64,000 nt of DNA from Longimicrobium sp. (GCF_036388275.1 NZ_DASVSF010000002.1:248001-312000), one strand, 5' to 3'. Numbered from the stretch's first letter, positions 8,274 through 22,127 are shown. Numbers and translations are program-made. Notes: generated by a model from the letters alone, not told the origin.

Positions 8274-9206
8274 TCATTCCAGGCGGGGTGTGGAGGACCG
8301 CGGATGCGCCTGCCGCAGCAGGCCGGCGGCCATCATTTCGTACGGGATGGACTCGGCGTAGCGGCGCACCAGGGCCGCGTCGCCGGTCGCCGCGAGAAGC
8401 TGGGCGTCGCCATCGGCCTGCAGCGCGGCGGCGAGCGTGGCCCGGTCGCTGGCCTCCCCTGCCCGGCGGGTCCAGTCCGAAAGCCGCGCGGCGAGGTCGT
8501 CCAGGTGCCACCCGGGGTCGGCGACGGCGCCGAAGTGCGTGAGCAGCAGCATCTCGGGCCGCAGCGCCCGCAGCCGGCCGATGCTCTCCAACCACTGGGG
8601 CGTGTCCAGGTCCGGCGGGGGCGTGGGCGGGCGCACGTGCGGCGCCCCGTCCAGCCGGATGCCGGCCACGTCGCCCGTAAAGACGAGACGCGCATCGGGG
8701 TCGTGAAACGCCAGGTGGTGGCTGGCGTGCCCCGGCGTGTACAGCGCCACCAGCGTGCGCCCGCCCACGCGAACGGCCTCGCCGTCCGCGAGAACGTGAA
8801 TGCGGTCGCGGGGCACCGGGAGCATGGTTCCCCACATCTCGTCCATGCGGTCGCCGTACAGCCGGGCGGCGCTGGCCAGCAGGCGCGAGGGGTCTTCCAG
8901 GTGCGGCGCGCCCAGGCCGTGGACGTAGATCCGCGCCTGGGGCGCGATCCGCGCGAGCTGGCCCGCGCCCGCGGCGTGGTCCAGGTGCACGTGGGTCAGG
9001 AGCAGGTGCGTGAGGCGGGCGGGATCGTGCCCCGCGGCGCGGACGCCCGCGAGCAGCGTTTCAAGCGTGGAGGCAGGCCCGGCCTCCACCAGCGCCAGGT
9101 CGCTCCCGTCCGCCACCAGGTACGACGCGATGAACCCCGGCCCGCCCCAGCCGTGGTCGATACGGGTGATCCCCGCGGCCTCCTCGTGAATCGCAGCTTT
9201 CTCCAC
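8274..9206 (-). CDS. Metallo-beta-lactamase fold hydrolase
   Basis: A 310-residue zinc hydrolase. The metal motif THVHLDHAAG (HxHxDH) is near residue 70, later ligands occur in TPGHASHH (about 155) and in FTGD (170). The region after residue 200 is a helical extension as in glyoxalase-like and DUF-type MBL proteins. I chose the GTG at 9206 because GAGAGGGGC precedes it; the frame extends 19 codons further to an ATG without a site. Substrate is unknown; thioester or lactone hydrolysis are both possible for the family. It stands alone. Confidence 0.8.
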   Translation of the reverse strand: MEKAAIHEEAAGITRIDHGWGGPGFIASYLVADGSDLALVEAGPASTLETLLAGVRAAGHDPARLTHLLLTHVHLDHAAGAGQLARIAPQARIYVHGLGAPHLEDPSRLLASAARLYGDRMDEMWGTMLPVPRDRIHVLADGEAVRVGGRTLVALYTPGHASHHLAFHDPDARLVFTGDVAGIRLDGAPHVRPPTPPPDLDTPQWLESIGRLRALRPEMLLLTHFGAVADPGWHLDDLAARLSDWTRRAGEASDRATLAAALQADGDAQLLAATGDAALVRRYAESIPYEMMAAGLLRQAHPRSSTPRLE

Positions 9207-9579
9207 GCCCCTCTCCCCTGTTGCGCATGCGAAGTGTGCCCGGGCGGAATCTAGGCGGCCCACGACGGCAGGGCGAATGACATCGGCGTCGATCGCCCGA
9301 AGCTACCCGCGATCGACGTCGGGGACTTCACATAGGGGCGCGCGTCGCACCGGCACCCGGAATCGCGGCTCCTGATACACGTCTTTTATCGTCATTCGGC
9401 GCACACCCGGCCAGGATCTCCCGGCGTCCCCAGGCGCGCGGCGTGAACACCGCGAAAGTCACTTGTTTTTCCGCGGTGACAACCCTATCCTCCTTGGCTG
9501 AAGGACGCGCGTTCTCGCCCCAGGGATCACCAACCCGACTGGTCCCGTCCCGACGTAATCAGCGAACCCTTTCCGCGCC
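9207..9579. other. Intergenic region with two inverted repeats
   Basis: Between divergent genes. A perfect 10-base inverted repeat CGTCGATCGC (9287-9296 with 9309-9318) is followed by a second, CACCGCG (9448-9454) with CGCGGTG (9472-9478). The second dyad flanks TTGTTT and overlaps a TATCCT that could be a weak promoter for the kinase. Both could be operators; no regulator gene is adjacent. Confidence 0.4.
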
Positions 9580-11328
<1,749 letters not shown>

Positions 11329-11374
11329 CGCGGGCGCAGTTCATCTTCCCATCCTTTCGATTGGAGACACCAGA

Positions 11375-11971
11375 ATGCATCAGTACCCCCTGTTCCGCCG
11401 CGTCACCGCCTCGCTCCTCGCCTTCGCCCTGCTGGCCTCGTGCTCCGCCCCGGAAGGCGACACCAAGGCGGGCGCCGACGCCTCGGCCGCGAAGGTGGCC
11501 GCCCCGGAGGCCCAGGCCCAGGGAGGAGGCGGCCGGTTCGCGAAGGCCATCCAGAACCTGGCCACGACCAAGATCGTAACGTGCAACGGCAACGGGTTCT
11601 TCCCCCAGGACAGCGTCGTCTTCGTGGTCGACAGCACGATCAGCACGAACGACACGACGTTCAACGTACCGGGCGGGCACGCTCTCTACCTGCCGATGAA
11701 CGCCGTCTCTGCGGGGACCCAGTTCGTGGTCAAGCAGGCCATGCCGGACACGGCCGCCGTGAACGTGCGGACGATTCCCGAGCCGGTGGCCTACGATACA
11801 CTGGTGTCGCTCACGGTGAACTACGCCATGTGCAACTTCGGCGCGGACACCAGCAAGACCCTGTTCCGCGACTCGGCCAGCCACCTTTCGCCGGTCGGCA
11901 ACGCGAATCGCAACAAGAAGGTCACCGCGTGGCTGGAGCACTTCAGCATCTACATCGTGGGCGGAAACTGA
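11375..11971 (+). CDS. Lipoprotein of unknown function
   Basis: A 198-residue secreted protein. The signal peptide ends in the lipobox LLASC with lipidated Cys at 23, followed by an Ala/Gly-rich linker to residue 55. The mature part (60-198) looks beta-rich, with two cysteines (VTCNGNGFF and AMCNFG) that may form a disulfide. I do not recognise the family. The next gene, encoding a TPR protein, begins seven bases after the stop, so they form an operon. Confidence 0.75.
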   Translation: MHQYPLFRRVTASLLAFALLASCSAPEGDTKAGADASAAKVAAPEAQAQGGGGRFAKAIQNLATTKIVTCNGNGFFPQDSVVFVVDSTISTNDTTFNVPGGHALYLPMNAVSAGTQFVVKQAMPDTAAVNVRTIPEPVAYDTLVSLTVNYAMCNFGADTSKTLFRDSASHLSPVGNANRNKKVTAWLEHFSIYIVGGN

Positions 11972-11978
11972 GGAATCG

Positions 11979-13025
11979 GTGAACGCGACCGCACCGCCCA
12001 GCGGGCACGACGCCGTCGCCGCGCTGGGGCGGAGTGCCGCCGCGCTTGAGCAGCGCGGCGATTGGGAGGGTGCGGCTCGCGGTTTCTCGGCGCAATTCCG
12101 CCTCGCCGCCGCCGAGCGCGCGATGGACGAGCTGGTGAACGCCATCCGGGGCGGCGCGCGGGTCCGCTACCGGCAGGGCCGGCACGACGAGGCCGAGGAG
12201 CTGGCGCTGCTGGGTGAGGAGATGTCGCGGGCGCTCGGGATGCCCCGTGCGGCGGCGCGGGCCCTGAACGTCCGCGCGCTGATCCGGTACTCGCTGCGCG
12301 ACCTGGAGGGTGCCGCGGTGCTCTACGCGCAGGCCCTCGAAGAGGCGCGCCAGGTGCGCGACGACGAGCTGATCGGCCTGGTGTGCCAGAACCTGGGCGT
12401 GATCGCCAACATCCAGGGAGACCTGCTGGAGGCGCGGGCGCTGTACCTGGAGAGCATCGCGGCGTCGCTGCGGTCGGGTGACAAGGCCGCGGCCATCGGG
12501 GCCTACGCCAACCTGGGGGCGGTGTGCTCGGACCTGCGCGACTGGCTGGAGTCGGAGCTGTACTTCGAGCACGCCATCGAGCTGGCGGAGATGCAGGGAC
12601 ACCGGCCCCACCTGGCCCGGATGCGGGTGGCGGTGGCCGAGCCGCTGATCCACATGGGCGAGTTCAGCCGTGCGCGGCTGTCGCTGGACGCAGCCGAGCG
12701 CATGCTGGACGAGCTGGAAGACGCGGAGCTGGCCGTGGGGATCCGGCGAATCCGGGCCACCCTGGCCCGCGCGGAGGGCGACCACGATGCCGCGGACGAC
12801 CACCTGCGGCAGGGTTTGGACGCGGCGGAGCGAGGAGGCTACGGGCTCGAGGCAGCGGAAACCCTCGCGGAATGGGCGCGGCTGCGCTGGGCTCAGGAGC
12901 GGCACGCGGAGGCGCACACCTTTGCCGCGGCGGCGCGGCAGCGGTTCCGGGCCGTGGGGGCGCGGCGTGAGGTGGATGAGATGGAGCGGCTGCTGGCGGG
13001 GTGGGAAGGCGGGGAGCCGGAATAG
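11979..13025 (+). CDS. TPR-repeat protein
   Basis: A 348-residue all-helical protein with about seven tetratricopeptide repeats from residue 10 to 340, each showing the A-x-x-x-Y/G-x-A pattern (for example LVCQNLGVIANIQGDLLEARALY). No signal peptide, so cytoplasmic. The GTG start at 11979 has GAGGA five bases upstream. Such proteins act as scaffolds or sensors, as in transcriptional regulators with TPR halves, but no DNA-binding domain is present. It is co-transcribed with the lipoprotein before it. Confidence 0.8.
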   Translation: MNATAPPSGHDAVAALGRSAAALEQRGDWEGAARGFSAQFRLAAAERAMDELVNAIRGGARVRYRQGRHDEAEELALLGEEMSRALGMPRAAARALNVRALIRYSLRDLEGAAVLYAQALEEARQVRDDELIGLVCQNLGVIANIQGDLLEARALYLESIAASLRSGDKAAAIGAYANLGAVCSDLRDWLESELYFEHAIELAEMQGHRPHLARMRVAVAEPLIHMGEFSRARLSLDAAERMLDELEDAELAVGIRRIRATLARAEGDHDAADDHLRQGLDAAERGGYGLEAAETLAEWARLRWAQERHAEAHTFAAAARQRFRAVGARREVDEMERLLAGWEGGEPE

Positions 13026-13057
13026 AGGCACCGGCCCGACGGCAGACCGGCGGATGC

Positions 13058-13097
13058 GCGAAGGGCGCGGGGGAGTTCCCCCGCGCCCTTCGCTTCG
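13058..13097. terminator. Bidirectional terminator hairpin
   Basis: GCGAAGGGCGCGGGGGA pairs with CCCCCGCGCCCTTCGC across a short GTT loop, followed by TTCGTCC. It separates the convergent TPR and SpoIID-like genes. Confidence 0.7.
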
Positions 13098-13113
13098 TCC
13101 CTCCCTGCCCGGC

Positions 13114-14727
13114 TCAGTACCAGGTGGCCAGGTCGATGCCCTGGTAGTAGTGCTTGAGGATCTCGTCGTACGTGGCGCCCTTATCGGCCATGCCCACGGC
13201 GCCCGTCTGGCACAGGCCCACTCCGTGGCCCCAGCCGCCGCCGAACGCCTCGAAGCCGGCGACCTCGCCCGTCCTGCGGTCGATCACGGGCTCGATGATG
13301 AAGAGCGTGCTCAGCAGGCTCGTGGGCGTGCCGCTGGCGTTGACGTACTTGAGCGAGGTGCGGATGTGGTCCTTGGTGTCGTAGAACGTTCCCGCCTCGG
13401 TCACGTACTCGATGGTCTTCACCCGGCCGCTGTTGGAGCGCTCCAGCACGTTGATCGCCGTCACCTTGCCCACGTCCTGCCCGGCGTAGAGGGAGATGAC
13501 CTCCGAGATCTCCTCGGCCGTCCACTCGAAGCTCCAGCGGTGGTAGCGCGACCAGTCGGACTCGTAGTCGCCGTTCTTCTTGCCGCGCAGCGAGTTGGCG
13601 TTGGGGCTGCGGCGGATTTCGTCGAGCACGTGCTCGGAATTGCCGTGCTGGCGGTCGCGCACGCCGCGCAGGTACGCGATGGGCGCGGAGTTGTACACGT
13701 CCTCGTTGTTGGCCGTCACGCCGCCGCTGGTGCTGCTGAACAGGGCCGCGATCAGCTTGCCCTCGTGCGTGGCGACGACGGCGCGCGTCTCGTCCACCGC
13801 CTGCGTGCTCAGCGGGTGCTCGGCGCTGTAGCCGCCGTACACCTGGTCGCTGGTGGTGGGCAGCAGGTCGTAGCCGTCGGCGGCGCGCTTGCCCAGGCCG
13901 CTGAGCGCGTAGGTGCGGGCCGCCACGGCCTGCGCCTTTTGCGCCTCGAGCTCCGGCCACACGGTGGGCGGCAGCTCGCGCGGCACCACGCCGTACAGGT
14001 AGTCCTCGATGTGCACCTCGTTGATGCCCGCCAGCGTGCCCGCGCTGTTGCGGCGCACCTCGGCCACGCCGCGGTAGCGCGCCGTGCCGATGGTGACCAG
14101 CCCGTCGGACGAGGTGAAGCCCACCGGCCCGTTGCTGGTGGCCGTCTGCGAGCCCGCGGTCACCTTGTACTGGGTGATGCCCGTGGTGGTGGTGACCAGC
14201 TTCCAGAACGCGTCGCTGGCGGCCAGCCCCTGCGCGATCACCTGGTTGCGGTAGGTGTTCCGGATCCCGAAGGCCGCGTTCGAGGCGAAGTCGCCCAGGT
14301 ACAGGCGCGTGCACGTGGGGATCACCTCCGTCATGGTGGCGTGCCCCAGCGCCTCCGCCTGCCCCTTCTTCGCGTCGACCGCGGCGGCGCTGCCGCACAT
14401 CACCTGCAGCCGATACCGCGTGACGCTTACGCTTCCCGCCTGCAGCGTGACCGTAGCCTGCACCCCGCCCACGCCCGACAGCAGCGTGGCGCCGTTGCCC
14501 TTGTCGGTGACGGTCCACCCGGCGGCGCTGCCCAGCGTCACCGTGGTGGCGGTGGGCACCACGCCGATGCGAATGTTGCCGTTGAAGGCCTGCGCCGAAA
14601 CCTCGTCGAACGAGGGCGCGCCGGCGGTCGCCGAGGGACCCGTCGGGTCGCGGTCGGCGCAGGCACCCAGCACGAGGGCGAGCGCCGCGGCGGAGAGCAT
14701 CCGCCAGTTGTTGGGAAGTCGGTTCAC
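13114..14727 (-). CDS. SpoIID/LytB domain lipoprotein
   Basis: A 537-residue exported protein. The N-terminus carries a lipobox (ALVLGAC, Cys about 24). The SpoIID domain has the characteristic EDYLYGVVPRELP (about 238) followed by KAQAVAARTYAL and, near the end, GGGWGHGVGLCQTGA (about 494). SpoIID is a lytic transglycosylase acting on denuded glycan; in non-sporulating diderms related proteins handle peptidoglycan. I chose GTG at 14727, which gives a positively charged signal start; an ATG nine codons later (14700) is possible. Neither has a good ribosome site. Confidence 0.82.
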   Translation of the reverse strand: MNRLPNNWRMLSAAALALVLGACADRDPTGPSATAGAPSFDEVSAQAFNGNIRIGVVPTATTVTLGSAAGWTVTDKGNGATLLSGVGGVQATVTLQAGSVSVTRYRLQVMCGSAAAVDAKKGQAEALGHATMTEVIPTCTRLYLGDFASNAAFGIRNTYRNQVIAQGLAASDAFWKLVTTTTGITQYKVTAGSQTATSNGPVGFTSSDGLVTIGTARYRGVAEVRRNSAGTLAGINEVHIEDYLYGVVPRELPPTVWPELEAQKAQAVAARTYALSGLGKRAADGYDLLPTTSDQVYGGYSAEHPLSTQAVDETRAVVATHEGKLIAALFSSTSGGVTANNEDVYNSAPIAYLRGVRDRQHGNSEHVLDEIRRSPNANSLRGKKNGDYESDWSRYHRWSFEWTAEEISEVISLYAGQDVGKVTAINVLERSNSGRVKTIEYVTEAGTFYDTKDHIRTSLKYVNASGTPTSLLSTLFIIEPVIDRRTGEVAGFEAFGGGWGHGVGLCQTGAVGMADKGATYDEILKHYYQGIDLATWY

Positions 14728-14790
14728 AGGTTGCCGTGGGGGTGCGGGTGGGGTGCGCGGCGCGGGGGGGCGCGCCCAAAAGACGACGAT

Positions 14791-14820
14791 CACGTACACA
14801 CTTCGGCGGCCGTTTGTCAA
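14791..14820 (-). promoter_or_regulatory. Possible promoter of the SpoIID-like gene
   Basis: TTGACA (14820-14815) with TACGTG 18 bases further on the minus strand. The -35 is perfect, the -10 is poor. It lies about 65 bases before the start. Confidence 0.35.
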
Positions 14821-15038
14821 CCAGCGCGTGCGCCGGATGGCGGAAACCATGTGCAAGTGGGCGGCAAATCCGCGAAAACTCCCTAGGCCCGCGGTCCTGC
14901 CATCCGACGGCACGGCGCCTGGAGAGCGCCCGCCCGACCTCCGGCAAGCGCAGTACGTCCTGATGCACCCGGGAGTCGCGCGGGCTATGTTGTCACGCGC
15001 CCTGGCGCGTCACCATTCCCCCACGCCGCGGGATCACG

Positions 15039-15725
15039 ATGAACGGAGCTGCCCGGTGGGGCGCGGCGCTGCTGCTGCTGCCGATGCTGTCGGGGTGCAT
15101 GGTCCTGCTCGGGCCCTTCGTTCCCGGGTGGCGGCTGAGCACGACCGAGGCGACGATCGTGGACATCAGGGGCGCAATCCACGCATTCGAGCGTGAGCAC
15201 CAGGCGGTTCCCGACAGCCTCGCCCAGCTTTGCCCGCCGCCCGGAACGAGCGCCTGCCCGCCCGGGGACTCCAGGGACGGGTGGGGGACGAGGCTCGTCT
15301 ATCGCAGGCTGAACGGCAGCAGCTACGAGCTGCGCTCCGCCGGCCCTGACCGGCGGCCGTTCACCGGCGACGACGTCGTGGTCAACCGCGCCGAGGAAGA
15401 GGCTGCCGTCGAGCGGCTCCAGGGCTGCTACGATCTCGCGTCCGGCCATCTCCTGGTCGGGGGGCGCAGGCTGGTGCTGAGTCCCGCGGAGAGGGGCCCC
15501 GGCTCCTTCCGCGTGCACCTGGAATTGCCGGGGTATCGCGAGCCCTCCTGGGAAGTGAATCCTCCGGACCGCGTCCGCGTGTACTGGCGCGAGCAGCATT
15601 CCGGCCTCGTGATGGACCTCGCCGCCGCGGACGAGGGCCTGCGCGGAACCGTCTTCCGGGTGTCTCCGTCAGGGCGTGGGCCCGGTACGGAAATGGTCGC
15701 GCGCCGCGCCGCCTGCACCCCGTAG
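15039..15725 (+). CDS. Lipoprotein with pseudopilin (GspG-like) C-terminal fold
   Basis: A 228-residue exported protein with lipobox PMLSGC (Cys 20). Residues 35-115 resemble the C-terminal domain of type II secretion pseudopilin GspG: a helix (IVDIRGAIHAFEREHQAVPDS), then RDGWGTRLVYRR and YELRSAGPDRRPFTGDDVV, the pattern that in GspG carries the calcium-binding loop. The usual pilin cleavage site and long hydrophobic helix are replaced by a lipid anchor. The remaining 110 residues are unrecognised. No secretion genes are nearby. Confidence 0.65.
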   Translation: MNGAARWGAALLLLPMLSGCMVLLGPFVPGWRLSTTEATIVDIRGAIHAFEREHQAVPDSLAQLCPPPGTSACPPGDSRDGWGTRLVYRRLNGSSYELRSAGPDRRPFTGDDVVVNRAEEEAAVERLQGCYDLASGHLLVGGRRLVLSPAERGPGSFRVHLELPGYREPSWEVNPPDRVRVYWREQHSGLVMDLAAADEGLRGTVFRVSPSGRGPGTEMVARRAACTP

Positions 15726-15758
15726 CCCGGGGCGGCCGGACGGCCGCCGTATGACGAC

Positions 15759-15799
15759 GAACCGCCGCCTCCGGATGCCGGGGCGGCGGTTCTTCTTCC
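15759..15799 (+). terminator. Intrinsic terminator
   Basis: GAACCGCCGCC (15759-15769) pairs with GGCGGCGGTTC (15782-15792) and is followed by TTCTTCCTG. It ends the pseudopilin-like gene. Confidence 0.7.
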
Positions 15800-15827
15800 T
15801 GAAAGTCCAAGAGCCAGAAACGGGGCC

Positions 15828-15892
15828 TCACCTAGAGCCGCAGAGCAGCAGAGAAGTTCTCTCTGCGACTCTGCGTCTCTGCGTGAGGCCGC
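15828..15892. repeat. GCAGAG/CTCTGC inverted repeat between convergent genes
   Basis: Tandem GCAGAG units on one arm face CTCTGC units on the other, with GTGAGGCC-type ends. It resembles in style the large palindrome at 4780-4888 and lies immediately after gcvP on the minus strand. Confidence 0.5.
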
Positions 15893-15897
15893 AGTCC

Positions 15898-18780
<2,883 letters not shown>

Positions 18781-18923
18781 CCGTATCGGTGTTTGCGGAA
18801 AAGCCGCGCCAATGTATCGCCTCCGTACCCCGAAGGCAAAGGGAGGAGCCGCTTCCCGGCGCGGCCCGCCGGTGTTTTCTTTCCATCCACGGTCCCTGAC
18901 GCCTGCCGCCCCCGCCGGTCACG

Positions 18924-19673
18924 ATGAAGATTCACCTGCTGAGCGACCTGCACACGGAGTTCGCGCCCTTCCAGCCGCCGGCCACGGACGCCGACGTCAT
19001 CGTCCTCGCGGGTGACGTGGGCGTGGGCACGCGCGGCCTGCCCGCCATCCGCGAATGGTTTCCGGATCGTCCCGTCGTCTACGTGGCGGGAAACCATGAG
19101 TTCTACCGCGAGACCATCCCGCGGCTGCATGAAAAGCTGGCGGCGGAGACGGAGGGGTCCGACATCCACTACCTGGAGAACCGGGCGGTGGTCATCGGCG
19201 GGGCGCGCTTCCTGGGGTGCACGCTGTGGACGGACTTCGACGTCTTCGGCGAACGGGTGAGGTGCATGGCCGAGGCGCAGGTGACGATGAACGACTTTCG
19301 CGTGATCCGCGTTCTCCCGCAGTACCGCCGCTTTCACCCGAACGACGCGGCCGCCATGCACGAGCGCAGCCTCCGCTGGCTGGTCGCCGCGCTGGACGAG
19401 CCGTTCGCCGGGCCGACGGTGATCGTCACCCATCACGCGCCCAGCCTGCGCTCGTGCAACCCGGCGTATCGAAGCGACCCCGTGACGGCCGCATACGTCA
19501 GCGACCTGGAGTGGATGCTGGACGGCCGCGCCGCGCTGTGGGTGCACGGGCACACGCACCTCTGCGTGGACTACGAGATCGGCGGCACGCGCGTGGTGGC
19601 CAACCAGCGCGGGTATCCGCACGACGGCGTCGAGGGCTTCGATCCGGGACTGGTGCTGGACGTCGGCTCCTGA
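18924..19673 (+). CDS. Calcineurin-like metallophosphoesterase
   Basis: A 249-residue soluble enzyme with the full metal-binding set: SDLHTE (residues 7-12), GDVG (about 31), GNHEF (56), THHAPS (about 169) and GHTH (208). Hydrolysis of a phosphodiester or phosphomonoester is predicted; the substrate is not evident. It starts divergently from gcvP, 143 bases apart. Confidence 0.88.
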   Translation: MKIHLLSDLHTEFAPFQPPATDADVIVLAGDVGVGTRGLPAIREWFPDRPVVYVAGNHEFYRETIPRLHEKLAAETEGSDIHYLENRAVVIGGARFLGCTLWTDFDVFGERVRCMAEAQVTMNDFRVIRVLPQYRRFHPNDAAAMHERSLRWLVAALDEPFAGPTVIVTHHAPSLRSCNPAYRSDPVTAAYVSDLEWMLDGRAALWVHGHTHLCVDYEIGGTRVVANQRGYPHDGVEGFDPGLVLDVGS

Positions 19674-19776
19674 GCCGGCGATTCGACGGCCGTCGTTTCC
19701 CGCCCGTTCCACCCATTGCGGTGCCGCGGCATCCGACCGATCATCTTCCACGTGGTTCGTCGCCCCCCGCCCCCGC

Positions 19777-21522
19777 ATGCCCATGACCGCTCGCCGATGG
19801 ATTCCCTGTGCCGCCCTGGCGCTGGCCTGCCTCGCGGGGCCCGTGCATGCCCAGGGCGGCCTGTCGCTGCAGCCGTGCCGCCAACCGGGCCTGCCCCCCG
19901 ACGCACGGTGCGGATCGCTGGTGGTCCCGGAGAACCGCGACGTGGCGGGCGGGCGGACGATCGCGCTGAACGTCGTCGTGCTCCCCGCCCGCGCGGCCCG
20001 GCGGGCGCCGGACGCGGTGGCGTTCCTGGCCGGCGGCCCGGGGCAGGGCGCCATTTCGCTGGTGGGATGGCTGGGACCGGCGTACGCCCCCCTGCGGGAA
20101 ACGCGCGACATCCTGCTGGTGGATGCCCGGGGCACGGGCGGCTCGGGACCGCTGGACTGCACGCTTCACGAACGGCTGGACCCGCAGTCGCTGGTCGGCA
20201 GCTTCCTTCCCGCGGACGCGGTGCGGCGCTGCCGCGAGCAGCTGTCGGCCCGGGCTGACCTGTCGCGCTACACGTTGACGGAGGCGGCGCGTGACCTGGA
20301 CGCGGTGCGCGCGGCGCTCGGGTACGAGCAGCTGAACCTGCACGGCGGATCGTTCGGCACGCGCGCGGCGCAGGTGTACATGCGCATGTACCCGCACCGC
20401 GTGCGGAGCGCGGTGCTGCACGGGGTTGTGACCCCCGGCATGGCGTCGCCGCAAAGCTACGCGCACGACTTCCAGGCGGCGCTGAACGGGGTGATCGCGG
20501 ACTGCGCGGCCGACGCGGCGTGCGGCGCGGCGTTCCCGCGGCTGGCGGAAGAGGCGCGGGCGCTGGAGGAGCGGATGCGCGGGGGGAGCGCCACGGCCAC
20601 GCTGCTGGACGTGGAGGCGGGCGCGGTGCAGGTGGAGCTTTCGCGCGGCACGGTGGCCGAAACGCTCCGCAAGCTGCTGTATGCGCCCGTTTCCGCCAGC
20701 CGGCTTCCGCTGGTGGTGCACCGCGCCGCAAACGGCGACTTCGGCCTGCTGGCCCGCGAGGCCATCGGCGACCGGCGCAGGATGCAGGGCGGCGCTTCGT
20801 GGGGGCTGTTCCTGGCGGTCACCTGCAGCGAGGACGTGCCGTTCGTGGACACCGCCGCCGCGCGGGCCACGGACGCCACGACGCTCCTGGGCGCGTACCG
20901 GGTGCGCGAGGCGGTGGCGGCGTGCGAAGGCTGGCCTCTGGCGGCGCTCCCGCCCGGCTACCGCGACCCGGTTCGCTCCGACGCCCCGGTGCTGATCATC
21001 TCCGGCGAGCGGGACCCGGTCACCGGGCCGCAGTGGGGAGAGGCGATCACCGCGCACATGCCCAACTCCGTGCACCTGGTGGTTCCGCAGGCCGCGCACA
21101 TGTACGCTGGAATGCCGGGCGCGGCCTGCGTGGATTCCGCTGTCATCGGCTTCATGCGGAGCGCGGATCCGCGGGCGGTGGACACCACCTGCCTGCCGCG
21201 CATCCGGCGTCCGCCGTGGGTGCTGGAGGTGGAAACGACCCTGGCGCTGGATTCCGCCGCGCTCGCCCGCTTCGCCGGCGAGTACTCGTCCCCCGAGCCG
21301 GCCGTGCGCTTGACGGTGGAGGCGCGGCCGGGCGGGCTGCGAGCACAGCTGGGGAACGGCCCGCCGTTGTACCTGGTGGCGACGGCCCCCACCCGCTTCT
21401 ACCCGGAGGGATGGCCGCCCGGGGCGACGGTGGAGTTCGTGCTGGACGACGGTGCCGTGGCCCAGGTGCTGATCACCGGCGGCGGACCTCCGATGCGGCT
21501 GGTGCCGGCGCGGCGGCCCTAG
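19777..21522 (+). CDS. Secreted alpha/beta hydrolase (TAP-like peptidase)
   Basis: A 581-residue exported enzyme with signal peptide (cleavage likely after VHAQ, residue 26). It contains the alpha/beta hydrolase fold with LVDARGTGGSG (about 110) and nucleophile elbow GGSFGTR (Ser about 191). A C-terminal TAP-like region holds the Asp (ISGERDPVTGP, 409) and His (PQAAHMYAG, 438). It resembles the tripeptidyl/prolyl aminopeptidase-like group of Streptomyces and Gram-negative genomes. The last 100 residues form an extra domain. The start could also be the second Met, two codons later. Confidence 0.82.
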   Translation: MPMTARRWIPCAALALACLAGPVHAQGGLSLQPCRQPGLPPDARCGSLVVPENRDVAGGRTIALNVVVLPARAARRAPDAVAFLAGGPGQGAISLVGWLGPAYAPLRETRDILLVDARGTGGSGPLDCTLHERLDPQSLVGSFLPADAVRRCREQLSARADLSRYTLTEAARDLDAVRAALGYEQLNLHGGSFGTRAAQVYMRMYPHRVRSAVLHGVVTPGMASPQSYAHDFQAALNGVIADCAADAACGAAFPRLAEEARALEERMRGGSATATLLDVEAGAVQVELSRGTVAETLRKLLYAPVSASRLPLVVHRAANGDFGLLAREAIGDRRRMQGGASWGLFLAVTCSEDVPFVDTAAARATDATTLLGAYRVREAVAACEGWPLAALPPGYRDPVRSDAPVLIISGERDPVTGPQWGEAITAHMPNSVHLVVPQAAHMYAGMPGAACVDSAVIGFMRSADPRAVDTTCLPRIRRPPWVLEVETTLALDSAALARFAGEYSSPEPAVRLTVEARPGGLRAQLGNGPPLYLVATAPTRFYPEGWPPGATVEFVLDDGAVAQVLITGGGPPMRLVPARRP

Positions 21523-22067
21523 CGCCGCTTCCAGGGCCGCCGCGGGGGCGACACCAGGTTGGATGGGGGCCCCGCGGGGGCGTAGTGCGCGCCGAACTCC
21601 CTGACGAATTCCATCTCCTCGACCACGGAGGTGTAGGCGAGCCGGCTTTCCAGGATCAGCAGGAGGCTGGACCAGAACAGCAGCCCCGCGCCGCCCATTC
21701 CCAGCACCAGCGCCACCCAGGCGTAGGACCCGTCCACGGCGGCCACCAGCCCCAGCACCACGCTGGTGCCGATGAAGATGGCCGTGGCCATGTACAGCCG
21801 GCGCATGGCGCTGGTGAGCAGCTTGGCGCGCCGCGCGGTGCGCGAAAGCTGGTCGAAGAGCAGCCGCCGCTCCTCTTCCAGCATCGTGCGCTCGTCCTCG
21901 CGCGCCAGGTCTACGATGCGCTCGCTGAGGGTGCGCGTGCGGTCGATGGCGCGGCCCAGCCGGTTGGAGGTCGCCACGATCAGCGAGCTGGAGGCCAGGA
22001 TCAGCACCGCGGGCGTGACCATGGCCGACAGCACGGAGAGCGTTTCGGAGAGGTTCTCGGTCTGCAT
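21519..22067 (-). CDS. DUF2721 membrane protein
   Basis: A 182-residue inner-membrane protein. The N-terminal SAMVTPAVLILASSSLIVATSNRLGR segment matches the DUF2721 family, followed by a charged helix (RTLSERIVDLAREDERTMLEEERRLL) and two further helices (about 100-145). Function of the family is unknown. The ATG at 22067 is preferred, having AAGGG nearby; a longer frame enters a simple repeat. The last four bases overlap the end of the convergent hydrolase gene. Confidence 0.8.
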   Translation of the reverse strand: MQTENLSETLSVLSAMVTPAVLILASSSLIVATSNRLGRAIDRTRTLSERIVDLAREDERTMLEEERRLLFDQLSRTARRAKLLTSAMRRLYMATAIFIGTSVVLGLVAAVDGSYAWVALVLGMGGAGLLFWSSLLLILESRLAYTSVVEEMEFVREFGAHYAPAGPPSNLVSPPRRPWKRR

Positions 22068-22076
22068 CCCTTGGGA

Positions 22077-22107
22077 AGTGCGTGAGTGCGTGAGTGCGTT
22101 AGTGCGG
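22077..22107. repeat. AGTGCG short tandem repeat
   Basis: Four degenerate units of (A/T)GTGCG(T/G)(G/T) stand directly upstream of the DUF2721 gene. The same unit recurs at 23856-23895 (complement), 47034-47062 (complement) and 51943-51966. Confidence 0.55.
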
Positions 22108-22127
22108 GCGGAAACTCCCGCAAGCAG

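Noticed and set aside
18781..18923. Glycine riboswitch upstream of gcvP
   Set aside because: None of the conserved tandem aptamer sequence words could be seen in the 143-base leader.
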